64,000 nucleotides of DNA from Pseudorasbora parva (Eukaryota > Chordata > Actinopteri > Cypriniformes > Gobionidae). A program made the position numbers and the translations under genes. The stretch covers positions 44,592,054-44,656,053 of the forward strand of contig NC_090172.1 in NCBI RefSeq assembly GCF_024679245.1, in the 5' to 3' direction. Under the pieces are notes generated by a model. That model worked only from the letters and a program-made list of their open reading frames with translations, was not told where the DNA came from and made no database searches. Numbering within the stretch: position 1 is the first letter of the stretch; each line of letters begins with the position of its first letter. Below are positions 11,801 through 23,866 of the stretch, one piece after another.

Positions 11801-14800
11801 CAAACACGACATTGACATGAATACAGTAACAGCTTCTGTTGAGCAATTTAACAGCGTCATTTATTATAACGGCAGTTTGGACAAGTGTGCATTGAGATAT
11901 ACGTGTGCTTGACAGATCCGAACATTATAAAGAGTGTTCTTTGATCGCTCTCTGTAGTTTAATAATTTAAATAACAGATTTGTTTCATGCTACTAACAGA
12001 AACAAAGTGAAGTTGATCGTTTTAGTCACTGGCTTGATTCACTGAAGCATCAAAATGCCCAGCAGCGGGACTGACAGTATTAAACAATTTAGAAAGAAAG
12101 TCTGTGTGAACTTGAATGATTATCTACACATCACTGATCCCAGATCAGGCATTAATGAACACTGTTTGTGGCGGTGCTGTTGAATCCACATGGTAAAGCT
12201 TGTGCTGCTGTCATCGCGACTGATAAACTGAAGCCATTCTCTACTAATTCTCTGGGCGGGCAAAGCAGAGGAAGGGGAGGAAACCTTTCCTGTTCTGACG
12301 TCATAACAGGAGAATTCAAAATCAGCTCGTCTGGGCTCTCATTTTCATCAAAGAAGAGGAAGACAGCCAGAACTCAGTTTACACCGATCAAAATTTCTAG
12401 CTTCTTGGGGACAATATTCAGTCTAGGGGAACTCATATTAATGTTGAAAAACCTCATAAAATTAAAATTTCATGCCATGGGACCTTTAAGATATTTTATA
12501 TTAAGTCAGAGAGCGTATCCAAGTGTATACACACTATACTGTCCAGGTCCAGAAAGGGAATAAAAACATCATCAAAGTAGTCCATATGTGATATCAGTTA
12601 TTTAAAGGAGTACTTCAGCGCTGGGAAGATGAATCTGTATTTAAACTGGGTCATTAATGTAGTAGAAATGTGAAATTATTTTTGAATTTGGTGCTTTCTA
12701 GACTGAGAAAAGACAGAAAATGTGTTTTTGTCTCATGGGGATGAAAGACTACAATTCCCAGAATGTTTCGCTGCCCTGTGAGGCCATTTCCAAAGCCACC
12801 GCTATTGGATTACAGTGACTGAGTTCAGAAAGTACAATTAAATACTGAACGTGTGTGTTCAATATAACGATCGAGTTGCCGCGTGAGTCTCACAGCAGAC
12901 TCAGATTAGGAGTCAGATTACATTTAACGTCATAAATGAGTTGATGAGCTCTCGTGATGAGAGCTGAGGTAATCGCGACCACATTCGCGGCATACATTCA
13001 CAACGCGTTTTCAGTTCATGCCTTTGGAAGCTTAACTTTCATAGAAATTAATTTGAGAAGTTAAAACACTTACATTGCTTAGCATCTGTTTAAATTAATG
13101 CCTGTAGCTGAGCTGTGCTGTGTGATCTCCATTCCCCATGCGCAAGTTGAAAACATGCGGAAATGGCTCCCTCTGCTGGCTGTAGTCTTTAAGCTCTGGG
13201 AATTCATTCCTCTCGTGACGCAAATATCGTCAATTTGCGCAACGAGAGGAATTTTTCCAGAAATAAAATGCATAAATCTCTCGTCTCAGGGGGATATAAG
13301 AGGGGGGAGCACGATCATTTGAATATACTCCAGGGTTTCTACTGATACAAAGCATTATGTTAATCGCTGAAGTAACCCTTTAATTAGAATCTCCTGAAGC
13401 ATCGAAAATACATTTTGTTTTTGTCAAAAAATAAAAATTATGACATTATTCAGTATTGTCTTCTCTTCCTTGTTTGTGTTCAATCCTCAAATAAAGATTC
13501 AAACGGTTATGAATCAGTGAATCGATCAATGATTCGGATCGCCAGTGTCACGTGATTTCAGCAGTTTGGCACGCAATCTGAACCATGAATCAATACACTG
13601 ATTCACAACCGTTTGAATCTTTGAGGATTGAACACAAACCTTACCTTTCTGGACATGGATAGTATAGTATGTATAAACTTTCATACGCTCTCGGACTATA
13701 ATATAATATAATAATATAATAATATAAAATATCTTAAACTGTGTTCTGAAGATGAACAGAGGTCTTACGGGTGTGGAACGACATTAGGGTGAGTCATTAA
13801 TGACATCAATTTCATTTTTGGGTGAACTAACCCTTTAAATAATTGTTGGTGTTTCCATGGTCCAGGGTAAGCAGGTCACTGACAGGTGATGCACGGACAC
13901 AGTCTGTGTCCTGGTTTAAATTATTGATTTCTCTGGAATTTAAGCATTCTTGGAAACATCTGGGATAATGTAAGTACACAAGCCAACTGTTCTAGTAGTA
14001 TTTGCATATTTTAATCCAAATTCGTAAATATTGTGCCTTTAATTGCTAAAATTCAGAAAAAAATAATTTCCAGTATTATTATCGGTGATACTGGCCTCGT
14101 TTCATAAAAAAAAGATGCCATTAAACAACTATAATATTATAATTTCAAATATCATCCACTGCATTTATGTTATTTCTACATTAATTTGGAGATCACTTTT
14201 CATGATTGACTGGTACTGTGTAAGTACTACACTGCAAGCCAAAGTTCTTAGATCATTGTTCATCATATAAAAACCATATTATAATCATTATGTCTCAGCA
14301 GGGAACAAAACACACTCACTGGAAATGGGCGAGAGCTGTGGCAACCTGAGGCTGTGGATGATACAAATAGGAAAAAGGCGTTCCATCTGAGTGCACCTGT
14401 AACAAGGAAGTTTGGGCTATGTAGTGACATTTCTGATGCAATACACAGTAGATTGGGATTAGATATGTTTTGAGATTGATTAATCCCACAAAAGCATTAA
14501 TCATATATTACGCAAGAATACAGCAAAATATCATTAATACCATTAACACTCACTTTCGTGGCTTTGCAGGGTGGAGACACTGAGGGATTTTGCCTGGCGG
14601 CTGGAGATGCTAGGAGCCTCTGTTCAGAGGGTGGGGCTGTATTATGGTCGAGCCACGAGGGAGGACTCACTGCACGTTCTTTGTCATGCTCCTGACTGGG
14701 GTCTCTGATAGACTTACCACTCGAGAGGGATGGACTAAACTGGGTCGGCTTTGGTCTCTGACTGAGCGTAATGCCGTCTGCTGACATCCCTCCTGAGTCC

Positions 14801-17800
14801 TGGGTGCTTGTTGCTATAGGCAACGAGGGGACCTCCTTTAAAAGCGATTGACTTTCTGGCTCTGTATCAACACAAAAATATGTTAAGTTAAAAGATTCTT
14901 GTTTATTTTTTTGTCACAGAGGAGAAATTACACAAAATACATCCACAAGAATTCTTACACAATGACACAAAAACAGAATTTAATCAAATTAATGGCATAA
15001 TTCCTTGACAAGCATCCCCCAATATTACAATGTTTATAATTAGAACAACCAATTCAAACACAGCTAAAGGCGGTGGGACCGACAACTGTTAAAGTGATAG
15101 TTCGCCCAAAAATGAAAATCTAAAGGGGGGGTGAAACACTCAGTTTCAGTCAATCTCATGTCAATCTTGAGTACCTATAGAGTAGTATTGCATCCTTCAT
15201 ATCTCCGAAAAGTCTTTAGTTATTATATTTATAAAAGAAATATAGGCTGTACCGAGTCTTTCCGGAAAAAACCGAGCGCCTGGAGGCGTATCGTGAGGGC
15301 GGAACTAAAGAATGACGAGTGCGCACAAAGCGGTCCTCAAGCGCGGAGAAGAAAACGCTACCAAGATTCAACTAAAGCCCCGTTTCCACCACAGGAACTT
15401 TACCCAGGAACCAGGAACTTTGGGTGGAACTCGGTGTGTTTAGACCGCAGGAACCAGGGTCGAAATAAAGTTCCGGGTAAATATTTCCCCCTCCAAACGG
15501 CCCTGCTCGCGAGGTAGTACTTTTTCAAAGTTCAGGAACTTTCGAGGGCAGGACTTGGGCGATGAACATGCTGATTGGTTAACGCAGCCTTTTATTTCAA
15601 CTCGGCATTTTTAAAAGTCTTTTGCGAGGTTCAGTGGGTCTACGTTCAGTAAATATTATTTACTAAATAATAAGTCTTGCTCTCTGTCTGATGGCGCGCG
15701 TTCGTCTAAGCCATCTCACGTGCAATGTCCGTATAGCTGATAATAATATACATTGTCATTTTAAATCTAGCTTTACAAGCTTTCTGAATATGCTGCATGC
15801 TGCTGAATCTGCATATTAGTGCTCTTTTCTGTCGTTGTTAATTACCTCTTTAGTAAACCTATACATAACCAGCAAAAGCAGCACAGCTTGAATCTCTTCC
15901 ATACTTGTTATTAATTTTTTTTCACCATGTAAACGACCTGACCGATTACTTTTAAGTGTGCGTCCTTACATGTGACAGCGCGCGCCGCGCTCATGTTGAC
16001 AAGAGAGGAAAGCTCATTTTTCTGAGGGGTTAACTTTTTATTTCGTACAACGCCGTCATCTCCAACAGCTGGAATGTGTTTACGGATGCCATAGCAACTC
16101 TCAACGACCACCAGGACTTATACGGTTTTATAAAAGCTATTCATTTGTTGTAAAGTGTAATAATAATCATCTCAGAAAAAATACATTCTAATGTCAGGCG
16201 CAGTTGAAGTAGTTGATTGTTTGCTTACATAGGCTTAGGGACAGTGTCATTATTCCAACATTATCTTCATAACTTCTTATGAAATAAAAAGTTTATCCCT
16301 CAGAAAAATGTATTTTCCCCTCTTGTCAACATGCTTGGAGCTTGGGGGGGGAGTTCCTGTAAAAAAGTTCCTGGTACAAATTGTTCCGGGTAATTTTGGT
16401 GGAAACGGGGCTTAATACAGATAAGATCCACAATCTGATCCGGAGGATGAAATAAACTGAACAGGAGAAGCAAAAACAGCAGGACGTCCATCTCTGTGGT
16501 ATGTACTATATTTAGTCAACATTTGTGTGTTTACTCGCAGTTTATGAGGACATGATTCGGTTTATGGACTATTGTATGCGACTAAACCTTAGCAGAAGCA
16601 AGCAAAACGGTTTTGCACGTCAGACTAGTGTAACGTTATACAGAGAACAACAATGGAGTAACGTTAGCGCGTTTGAATGACGAAGCACGCTTTATGAGAA
16701 CGCTAGGTTTATGTTTGGGTGGTTTTACAATAAACAAACTGACACCTTTAGTGGTCAGCTAAACAAATGTATTTAAACACACACCATAGATCGCATGCTC
16801 CATTGATAAATTAACTAACGTTATACACGATCGTGTTGTTTACTGATGTTTACTCACGCGACGATAGCCAACAACATCTATCAAGGATCAAACCTCGCTG
16901 GGACCGCTCCATCAAAAACACACTTCTTTGGTATGATTTCGTGAAGTTCTGTGACAGCAGTGACCATGGAGATCCACTTCTGCGACACGACTGAAGCGAT
17001 GTTGTGAAGCTTCCCGTCATTTCTGCATTCAAAGCGGTTCAATGCAGCGCTGCCTTCCCGGAATGCTATGCTGAAGCGTTGAAGTCGTTTGATGTCACCC
17101 ATAGGAATAAAGTGGAGCACGGCGCGGACAATAACGACATAAGTGTTCACGGACGAGTGGATCTGCAGCTGAAAGCGTGTTTATGGGTGTGCATTTCCTC
17201 TCTCGCTCTAGTCACGCACGCGCGCTACCTTTCGGAAGAAGAGCCGTACGGCCCATACAAGGACCCTCCGCTCTGTCGACATCAAGCTGACCCATACTCG
17301 AAAAAAACTCTACGAAACTTCTGAGAAACTGGAAGGACACAGAAATACTCCATTACTCCACGTCCAACATTAGTTTTTGAAACTTTGTCTATGTTTAGGA
17401 TGGGAATCCAAGTCTTAAACAGTGTAAAAAGCTCAGTATGCATGAAACAGCATTTCACCCCCCCTTTAATGTTTATCTGCTTACCCCCAGGGCATCCAAG
17501 ATTTAGGTGTGTTTGTTTCTTCAGTAGAACACAAATGAAGATTTTTAACTCCAACCATTGCTCGTATAATGTTAATGCGGTCTAGTTAAAAATCTGGAGA
17601 AAAAAAAAAGTCTAGACCCCATTGGAATGCATTATACGAGCAACAGTTGGAGTTAAAAATCTTCATTTGTGTTCTACTGAAGAAACAAACACACGTACAT
17701 CTTGGATGCCCTGGAGGTAAGCAGATCAACATAACATTTTTATTTTATTTTTTCGGAATATTGCAGTATTTATTATGAATAATTTAGCCAAGCATATCTC

Positions 17801-20800
17801 ATGTGCTCATATAATCTTTAAACAAAATAACTTATGAGTGTCATCATTCCTCTTCTCTGATGACGTGGGGGGGACATCCTGCCACTCACATGAGATCACA
17901 GCAATAGCAAACCACAGAGATCTAATTAATTCCCGATAGACAAAATCAAGTCCCTCCCTAAATTTTTTCTTGTTTGAGAAGCCATTTCACTCGACTATAC
18001 ACTGATAATAGGAAAAAAATAAGATTGTAGCTTCTGTTTCATGCTTAATTTAAATAAATAAATAAATCAGTGCAGTTTAAAATAATTACGGCGAACTGGA
18101 ACAATTAAAAATATATATATATATATTTTGAGTCTAAGCCTAGATGGAAGGTTTTCAAAGGTAGAGTGAAGTGGATGACTATGATTTTAAAAATATAAGT
18201 GCGGTTTTTACATTAAAAAAAAGTCCTGGAGCATATGTTGTTTACGCTCAGGGATCTTATCTGCCTGGTTAGTTATTGCACAATTAAAATGATTTCCTGT
18301 TATGCTGTGTATGTTAAACATTTGCAGAAAAGGGAAATTACCATTCGAGTCTGAAGTGGAACATCTACCTAATAGAGCTGGCTCTTGTGTGAACATATCC
18401 CATGGGCTCTCTCTATCCCCAGACAGCTCGCCTGTTCCACACAAAACCTCTGGGAGATGGAGAGAGAAGTTTAATAACACATCATCTACCTGGAACAGCG
18501 ATGCCTTTCTTTTGTAAAATCTCACCTGGTCTTGAATGCATCAGAGTAGACTGTCCTTCATCTGGACATGAGCCATTTATATTGTCCTGAGTGTCCGCTG
18601 TTTGGTTTGCAATCGCTGTGCTGGTTGGATGCAAATCTTCGGGGGGCGGGGCCAAGCCATTTGGCGTCTCACTCTCACTACCTGCACCTGCGCACATTTA
18701 TGTACAGAAGACAAAAACACATATGCATAGTGCACCACATGCACAGTAAAATCTAGTCGAATGCCCCTAAGGGTAGTCATGAAAAAATTAATTAGACAGC
18801 AGACAGTACTGGGATCAGCTGTCATCGGCTCCCTCTGTTCCTCTGGGATGAGAAGAAAAGGCATAGGGACAATGAACTGCTCCTGTCCCTGGAAAAACAC
18901 ACACACACCCATACGCAATGATAATTTGTCTGGTCAACAGCTGGTGCCTTTAAGTTGCCAAGGAAGCAGCCTTACCCTCCAATGAAGCCTCTCTCGGTGC
19001 CAGTGAGTTAGTGTCGCCACGCATGGACAATTTGACATGGTTATTTTCTCTGTTGCATCATTCAGAATATTTATTATAATGTCATTGTGCCACACCTCCA
19101 ATAGAGACGAGAGTGAGACCCCTGGGAAATTAGGTACATAAATGCACATTTATCATTTCTGTGAAGCGGCATGTGTTTCCTTTATAAACGATATCAGGAA
19201 TCCAAATTACAGGCATTTACAGTTCAGTGCAAGAGGTGTGTGTATATGCAAGCTATTCAAAGAAAGACAAAGAGAAATAGTGTTTGACACCCACCAGAGG
19301 CTGAACTTACTGAACCCTCCCTGTGGGATCTGACAGAGAGCAATACAATTAACACTAACTGTTAAACACATCATCTTAAAAAACACACTGCAGTTCTGTG
19401 TAAAATGTATGTGTTCACACATGCTATAAATAAGGTCAACTCACCTCCACGTCTTTACGATCTGATTTCTGACTGACTCTAGAGTTGTACTGAAAGATAA
19501 TGAAAGATGATAAGAAATTAACAAAGGTTAATTGACAATGCTTTAGTGCAGTTAGGACACGTCAATGTGTATGCTTAGCGAGATCAATGACTTGCCAGCT
19601 AGGGGGTTGTTGGCGCTTTGAAGCGATGCATAGTGTGTTCATTTGATTGACTTTCAAGTAAAACTGGCAAGATGCCTGAAAAAACAAAAAGAAGAAACAT
19701 GCATATAATAAATAAAATTGAAAGAAATGAAAGATTTCTAATTTCTTTGGAATCAACAAGCCAACAACATTCAAATAATCTTTTCATTTGGCAGTATCCA
19801 TTACTGTTTTAATGAGCTTTATTCAGGGTCATCATTAGGACAGTGCAACATCCCCAGCAATTCAAATATGACTTTAAAAAAAATGAATAAAGAAAAACAT
19901 CTTTGCAACAATCGAATTTCGAGAATTTAAATGATTCATCATATAGAACTATATGAATATTACAGGCCATATTTATGCAATATATGTTAGTATGTCCATG
20001 CAGTTTCTCTATCCAAGGAATGCATGGCCTGAAAAATAACTCCCTGGTATATTGGTATGTGAAAGCATCAGCACTCAAAAGAAAAATCTGCTCACTGCAG
20101 AGCTGATGGATGTCCAGCTCCCCCTCACTGGATGTAGAAGTAAAGGGTCAAACCACATTCTAATCCTACCCATTGTTAGACTAAAACCAGCCTGACTGCT
20201 GGCGATTTGATTTCGTCTAGAAACCTGTACATTAATTTCTACTGCTTCTGTTGCACTTTTGCGGGAACCAATCACAGGGTCTTAATTTTCCCAAAATTGA
20301 TTTATCACCTTTTAATACTTTTCAAGACCCTGCGGATACCCTGAGTTAGAGAACAGACACTACAATTAAAAACTGAACATGTCTGTTCAATATGTGATTT
20401 AGCCACTGAGGGAGTCTCACAGCCCAAAACGCTGCAGGAGTCAGATATATTGACAGTCATGGATGAGCTCGTGATGAGAGCTGAGGTAAAAGCGCCCGCG
20501 GCATAGATTCACAGCGCATGTTCAGTCTGGCGCGTTTTCAGTTCATGCATTTGAAAGCTTAACTTTCATTGGAATTAGTTTGAGAAGTTAAAAGACTTAC
20601 TTTGCTCTGCTGGCCTCACCATTAAAACATGAGGCAACAATCATTTGAATATACTCCAGGGTTTCTACTGATACAAAGCCATATGCTAATCGCTGAAGTA
20701 ACCCTTTAAAGTAGGTGAAGAGCTGGGCATTGCCATTTTACGAGCAAGTCATCGCGTCACTCCCGGATAACAGAAAATGGGCAAAAAGGCGGGATGTGGG

Positions 20801-22610
20801 CGGAGCTTAGGTGACGCAATGACTATAGACTGCGGATAAATGGCTATCCACTTGTCACTCAAAGTAAGCACGCCCTTAATTATGCAGAACTTTAAGGCTT
20901 TAACGTAAAGAAATAAGTTATACAAAAAAATCACCCCCTCACAGTTGTCATTAAGGTCAAAATTATCCGTATAGGCCAAAACCACAAATTGTACCATGTT
21001 TTTTTCTGCTGTAAAGTTCGGGAATTCGGGAAATCATGGGGCTCAATGAGATTCTGCTCCCTTCTGGAGCCTGTTCCTAGCGGCCAGTTGAGGAATTGCA
21101 GTTTACATTACTTCCGTATTGGCTTCAAGAGAGATCGCGGAAGGTTGCCGCTTGGGCTCAAGGGGGTAATCTAGCACTCTGAAAGCGTTCCACCCATAGG
21201 GGCGGCCATTGCTAACCAAGCCATCACCTGCTGTTAGCATCCCATTGACTCCCATTCATTTTTGAGTCACTTTGACAGTGAATAACTTTACATCTGAGGC
21301 ATTTAAAGCCTCCATTTGTCCATTATTTATTTCTAAAGAAATACGACAATGCATAAAAGGCTCCATTACCTTGTATCTTACACTATCGCCCCATAGAAAC
21401 TGTTTTTGTAAAAATAGGCTAGCGATTGCGTCATAGCCAACGCGACTCTGTCGCACAGTTGAGAAATTACCGTATAGACAGGAGGAGACGCTCAGAAACA
21501 ATCTTTTACTGTCTATGAGGCAGTCGGGGGGACGTGGAAACATAAAGTCCGATAAAGTCAAGGGGGAAGAATGGGGAGAAGCCGATAGTGAACCAAAAGC
21601 AACGGGAGAAAATATTTAAACAACGTGATTCAGAATTCACTTTCCACAACTAGAAGACCTACAGCTATCAGACAGGTTGCTTACGTCACATCTACGTCGT
21701 CAAGCTCAGTCTGAGCCTGCACAGTTCGCTCAGCCATCAGGAAGTGAGTGCCTCTGATTGGCCTCGTTTTCGGCCGTTGAAGTCAATGGGATAGCTCTGT
21801 CCATTTCTTTTACTGTCTATGCTTGGGCTGGAGTCTGGACTAGGCCAAGCTCCACCCATCATGTCCAGAGAGGTGGTGCTGGATGTCATGTGGCTCTGCA
21901 GTGAGCACCACTTGGAGAGTTCAGAGGTTGGAAAGCAAAAGATGGACATATAACATACCAGATCAGGGTTCATGTCGAAGTTCAGCTCAAAGCTACGTAC
22001 ATATACAATGGCATTGAGCAGGCCTGTGAAGGTCTCCATCTCCTCCAAGCTTGAAGAAAGAGAGGAAAATATCTGACACTGTCAATTTTCAGTTGGAATT
22101 AATTACTACCATTACACTGACATTTAAAAGTATAACATGCTGCAAGGCAGAAGATCAGAGCCATAGACTTATGCTTATTTCAGCGTGATTTTCACTAGCC
22201 CTGATTATCCAGATGAGTTGGATAAAAACAGGGGCTCAGGTGTGTAGTGAGTGGTGTCATAACAGAGGATTAATAGGTCCCTCACTCCTGCAGACGCTCC
22301 CATGCGGCTTCGCTCAGCACCGCGGGAATGACAGCGCTCCCATCGGACATGAACAGCATACAGGCATCTGTGTGCTCCGTCCGTTGCGAGTCCGATATCT
22401 CACACACCTAACCAACACACACCCGCACTTTAGTACTGGCACGACATTCTAGATATATGATCACCCATAAAATACAATAAAAACACTTACGCCAACAACG
22501 TTCGCTTTTACCGTCATTTCACACTGGCTTTGGCCGTAGTTTTGGATGAGTTTCTCGATCCACGGCTCCAACTCGGCCATTCGGCGACGTTTCATCTTTG
22601 GTGGATTCAT
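8852..22610 (-). CDS. acd: Shelterin protein TPP1 (adrenocortical dysplasia homolog), complete, 13 exons
   Basis: Exons: 22610-22491, 22407-22286, 22049-21959, 19675-19592, 19489-19445, 19329-19311, 19121-18976, 18888-18810, 18687-18526, 18449-18342, 14861-14554, 14396-14320, 8936-8852; product 481 aa. TPP1 bridges POT1 to TIN2 at telomeres and recruits telomerase. Seen: N-terminal LEPWIEKLIQNYG, then the OB fold (SDGSAVIPAV; QFYLKVNQ, matching human EFYLQVDR). Acidic DLEEME (residues 81-86) aligns with the human TEL patch (DWEEKE). SLSSLLEVW and THWHRERL match the region after the OB fold. A Ser/Pro-rich linker (exon 11) leads to the C-terminal TIN2-binding block DGTPFSYLYHP (432-442), and the end HLIQWAVRYL matches human. 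Unusual: a 19-nt exon 6, a weak GTCATT donor after exon 4, and a choice of exon-10 donor (18369 or 18342, both in phase). Introns are packed with transposons. Confidence 0.92.
9189..9313. repeat. Short foldback with (TA)n loop
   Basis: Arms of about 55 nt (TTTCAGCAGCCATTACTAC and its reverse complement) flank a TA repeat in acd intron 12. The sequence belongs to a fish-type repeat also seen around 37510, 39640, 54060 and 62350. Confidence 0.7.
9503..10143. mobile_element. Foldback element with 224-bp arms and 15-bp target duplication
   Basis: Arms 9502-9725 and 9831-10054 are inverted copies of equal length; I found one mismatch (near 9560). The roughly 105-bp loop includes an A-tract at 9779-9791. 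The 15-mer ATAGTTAAAATATAG occurs at 9488-9502 and 10144-10158, exactly bordering the segment. A duplication of this length fits target-primed retroposition better than cut-and-paste transposition. The arms carry GATGAAGACC...GGTCGAAACATG, itself a small palindrome. No reading frame. Family unknown. Confidence 0.6.
11347..12488. mobile_element. MITE with AAAGGTCCCATGGCATG termini, nested
   Basis: Inverted ends AAAGGTCCCATGGCATG and CATGCCATGGGACCTTT surround about 1.1 kb. The sister copy gives the empty site CAGTTTAAGATATT, so the insertion duplicated TTAA, TTA or TAA (not separable here). A long plus-strand frame inside has no recognisable domain. Confidence 0.65.
12602..13382. mobile_element. 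MITE with TACTTCAGCG termini, nested (family member 1)
   Basis: Inverted ends TAAAGGAGTACTTCAGCG and CGCTGAAGTAACCCTTTA. Full-length relatives lie at 32434-33208 and a partial one at 20335-20710. The insertion site in the sister copy at 53200 reads GTTAGTTAATTAG, giving a TTAA or TWA duplication. It carries an exact ACTACAATTCCCAGAATG word at 12748-12765. Confidence 0.7.
15124..17466. mobile_element. Harbinger-like element, copy 1, interrupted
   Basis: Ends AGGGGGGGTGAAACACTC and TTTCACCCCCCCTT, flanked by TAA at 15121-15123 and 17467-17469. A 3-bp TWA duplication points to the PIF/Harbinger superfamily (inference). Internal sequence matches the copies at 27054 and 45182. It lies in acd intron 10, is split by 15376-16412, and landed inside a foldback MITE beginning near 15089. 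Reading frames inside (for example near 17004-17324) recur in the other copies but show no transposase. Confidence 0.7.
15376..16412. mobile_element. Second Harbinger-like element nested in copy 1
   Basis: A 1037-bp insert with a perfect 16-bp inverted terminus, AGCCCCGTTTCCACCA / TGGTGGAAACGGGGCT, flanked by TAA (15373-15375 and 16413-16415). The other two Harbinger copies show the empty site CAGCTAATACAG. Non-coding. Confidence 0.75.
17500..17720. repeat. Foldback arms of the MITE hosting Harbinger copy 1
   Basis: The segments around 17505-17580 and 17625-17700 are inverted copies (TTCATTTGTGTTCTACTGAAG and its complement) around a short A-rich loop. The right arm also preserves the empty insertion site of Harbinger copy 1, which sets TAA as the duplication. 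Confidence 0.65.
20335..20710. mobile_element. Truncated TACTTCAGCG-type MITE (family member 3)
   Basis: It matches the right half of the elements at 12602 and 32434, including AATATACTCCAGGG and the GCTGAAGTAACCCTTTAA terminus. The left half, including the ACTACAATTCCCAG word, is missing. It lies in acd intron 3. Confidence 0.6.
20730..21850. mobile_element. Unclassified interspersed repeat in acd intron 3
   Basis: A segment near 20985-21060 (TTCTGCTGTAAAGTT ... GGGGCTCAATGAGATTCT) recurs in inverse orientation near 33820-33900 in vrk3 intron 9. That marks it as a dispersed repeat. Boundaries and class were not resolved. Confidence 0.4.
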
Positions 22611-23463
22611 TGGTAAACGGGTGTGTGTGTAACGTCCCACTGGTGTAAATAAACGAGTTCAAACGGTTAAACTCTTCGCGCCCCCTTATTGAAACATTGA
22701 TGCTTTATTTTCGTTCCGTGTAGAAAATAAACCAGACTATTTGAGTTCCGTTACACTCATGTACATTCGGATCGTTGGTGCCCCCTTGTGGTATTTGCGC
22801 GGAATGATCATAAAAAAAGGCAAGGTCGGAGCTGCAAGCTGCAAATGAGTGGAGCTTTATATTATTATATTATATTATATTATATTATATTTTTATTAGC
22901 CGCAAGTGAGCTCTGGGCTGTACAAACTTCCAGAGGATTTTGATTTGTTTCTTAAGTATAACCTCTGTATAGCTATTGGTTGGTGGCGGTAATGTTGTAA
23001 GTTTTGTTGTGATCCATCAGAAAACAAAGAAGCAAATAATAACCACTTTCACGTGTTCATCATCGTTGAATTGATGGAGTAGCTTGTTGTTTTTTTGGTT
23101 TAGTAAAATACATTATAAGTTGTGAAAAAGTACATATAATAGTGTTTGTACACTGTTTTTAGTCTTTAAAAAGAACAAGGGTAAAGTGTATCCAAATTAT
23201 TTCTGTAGTTTTCTTAGTAGCACACACAAATTACAAAATCTGTAACGTGCATGACAAGATCTTTTCTGAATTAAATTTCTACAATTTGCTCTCTAGATCA
23301 GGGATTCTGAAGACAATAAAGAAGGTATTATGACAGTGTAATTTTTGAAGATTTTAAAGACTAGTCTTTACAGTAATTTGTGATGAATTTAAGGCATTCT
23401 TGCATTCAATTAATTTTGAAAATCGTACTGCTTCTATTGCTTACATTATTATTATATTTTGCA

Positions 23464-23569
<106 letters not shown>

Positions 23570-23808
23570 GTATAGTCAAATTAAAAAGTAATGGGTAATT
23601 GTATTGCTTTTAAAAAAAATTCTAATCCAATTTCAGAAGAATGCTCTGCACTTCTCCTTGAAACCTATGGCAATACAAAAATACATATACTATGCTTTGT
23701 TTCAAATTATGTAATATTAGTCAGCTAATTTTAAATGACTTAATTTTAGCAGATAAAACCCCAGTTGTGCCCTGTTTTTAGCAAGGTATGCATAATCAAT
23801 TTTTAATA

Positions 23809-23811
<3 letters not shown>

Positions 23812-23863
<52 letters not shown>
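23812..23863. repeat. (TA)n microsatellite
   Basis: About 26 TA units, intergenic. Confidence 0.95.

Positions 23864-23866
<3 letters not shown>

Larger units (their letters stand above)
11243..13839. mobile_element. Foldback MITE (AGGGTTAGTT termini) holding two further MITEs
   Basis: Ends are TTAAAGGGTTAGTTGACCC and the inverted GGGTGAACTAACCCTTTAA. A sister copy at 52981-53573 lacks both internal inserts and reads straight through the insertion points (near 53083 and 53200). Without inserts the element would be about 0.65 kb. It lies in acd intron 12. Confidence 0.7.

Noticed and set aside
14497..14823. Independent 108-aa gene
   Set aside because: It is acd exon 11 read through its donor.
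17004..17324. 106-codon frame in Harbinger copy 1 as a gene
   Set aside because: It recurs in the other two copies with frameshifts and has no known domain; treated as element sequence.
18450..18525. acd exon 10 starting at 18492 (VDDVLLNF...)
   Set aside because: It would leave an intron of about 30 nt and break the frame; the acceptor after TCTCTCCATCTCCCAG (exon from 18449) gives a 76-nt intron and correct phase.
21737..21958. Extension of acd exon 3 through the open frame
   Set aside because: A strong GTATGT donor at 21958 joins in phase to exon 4, which supplies the OB-fold strand matching human EFYLQVDR; the extension runs into a repeat.
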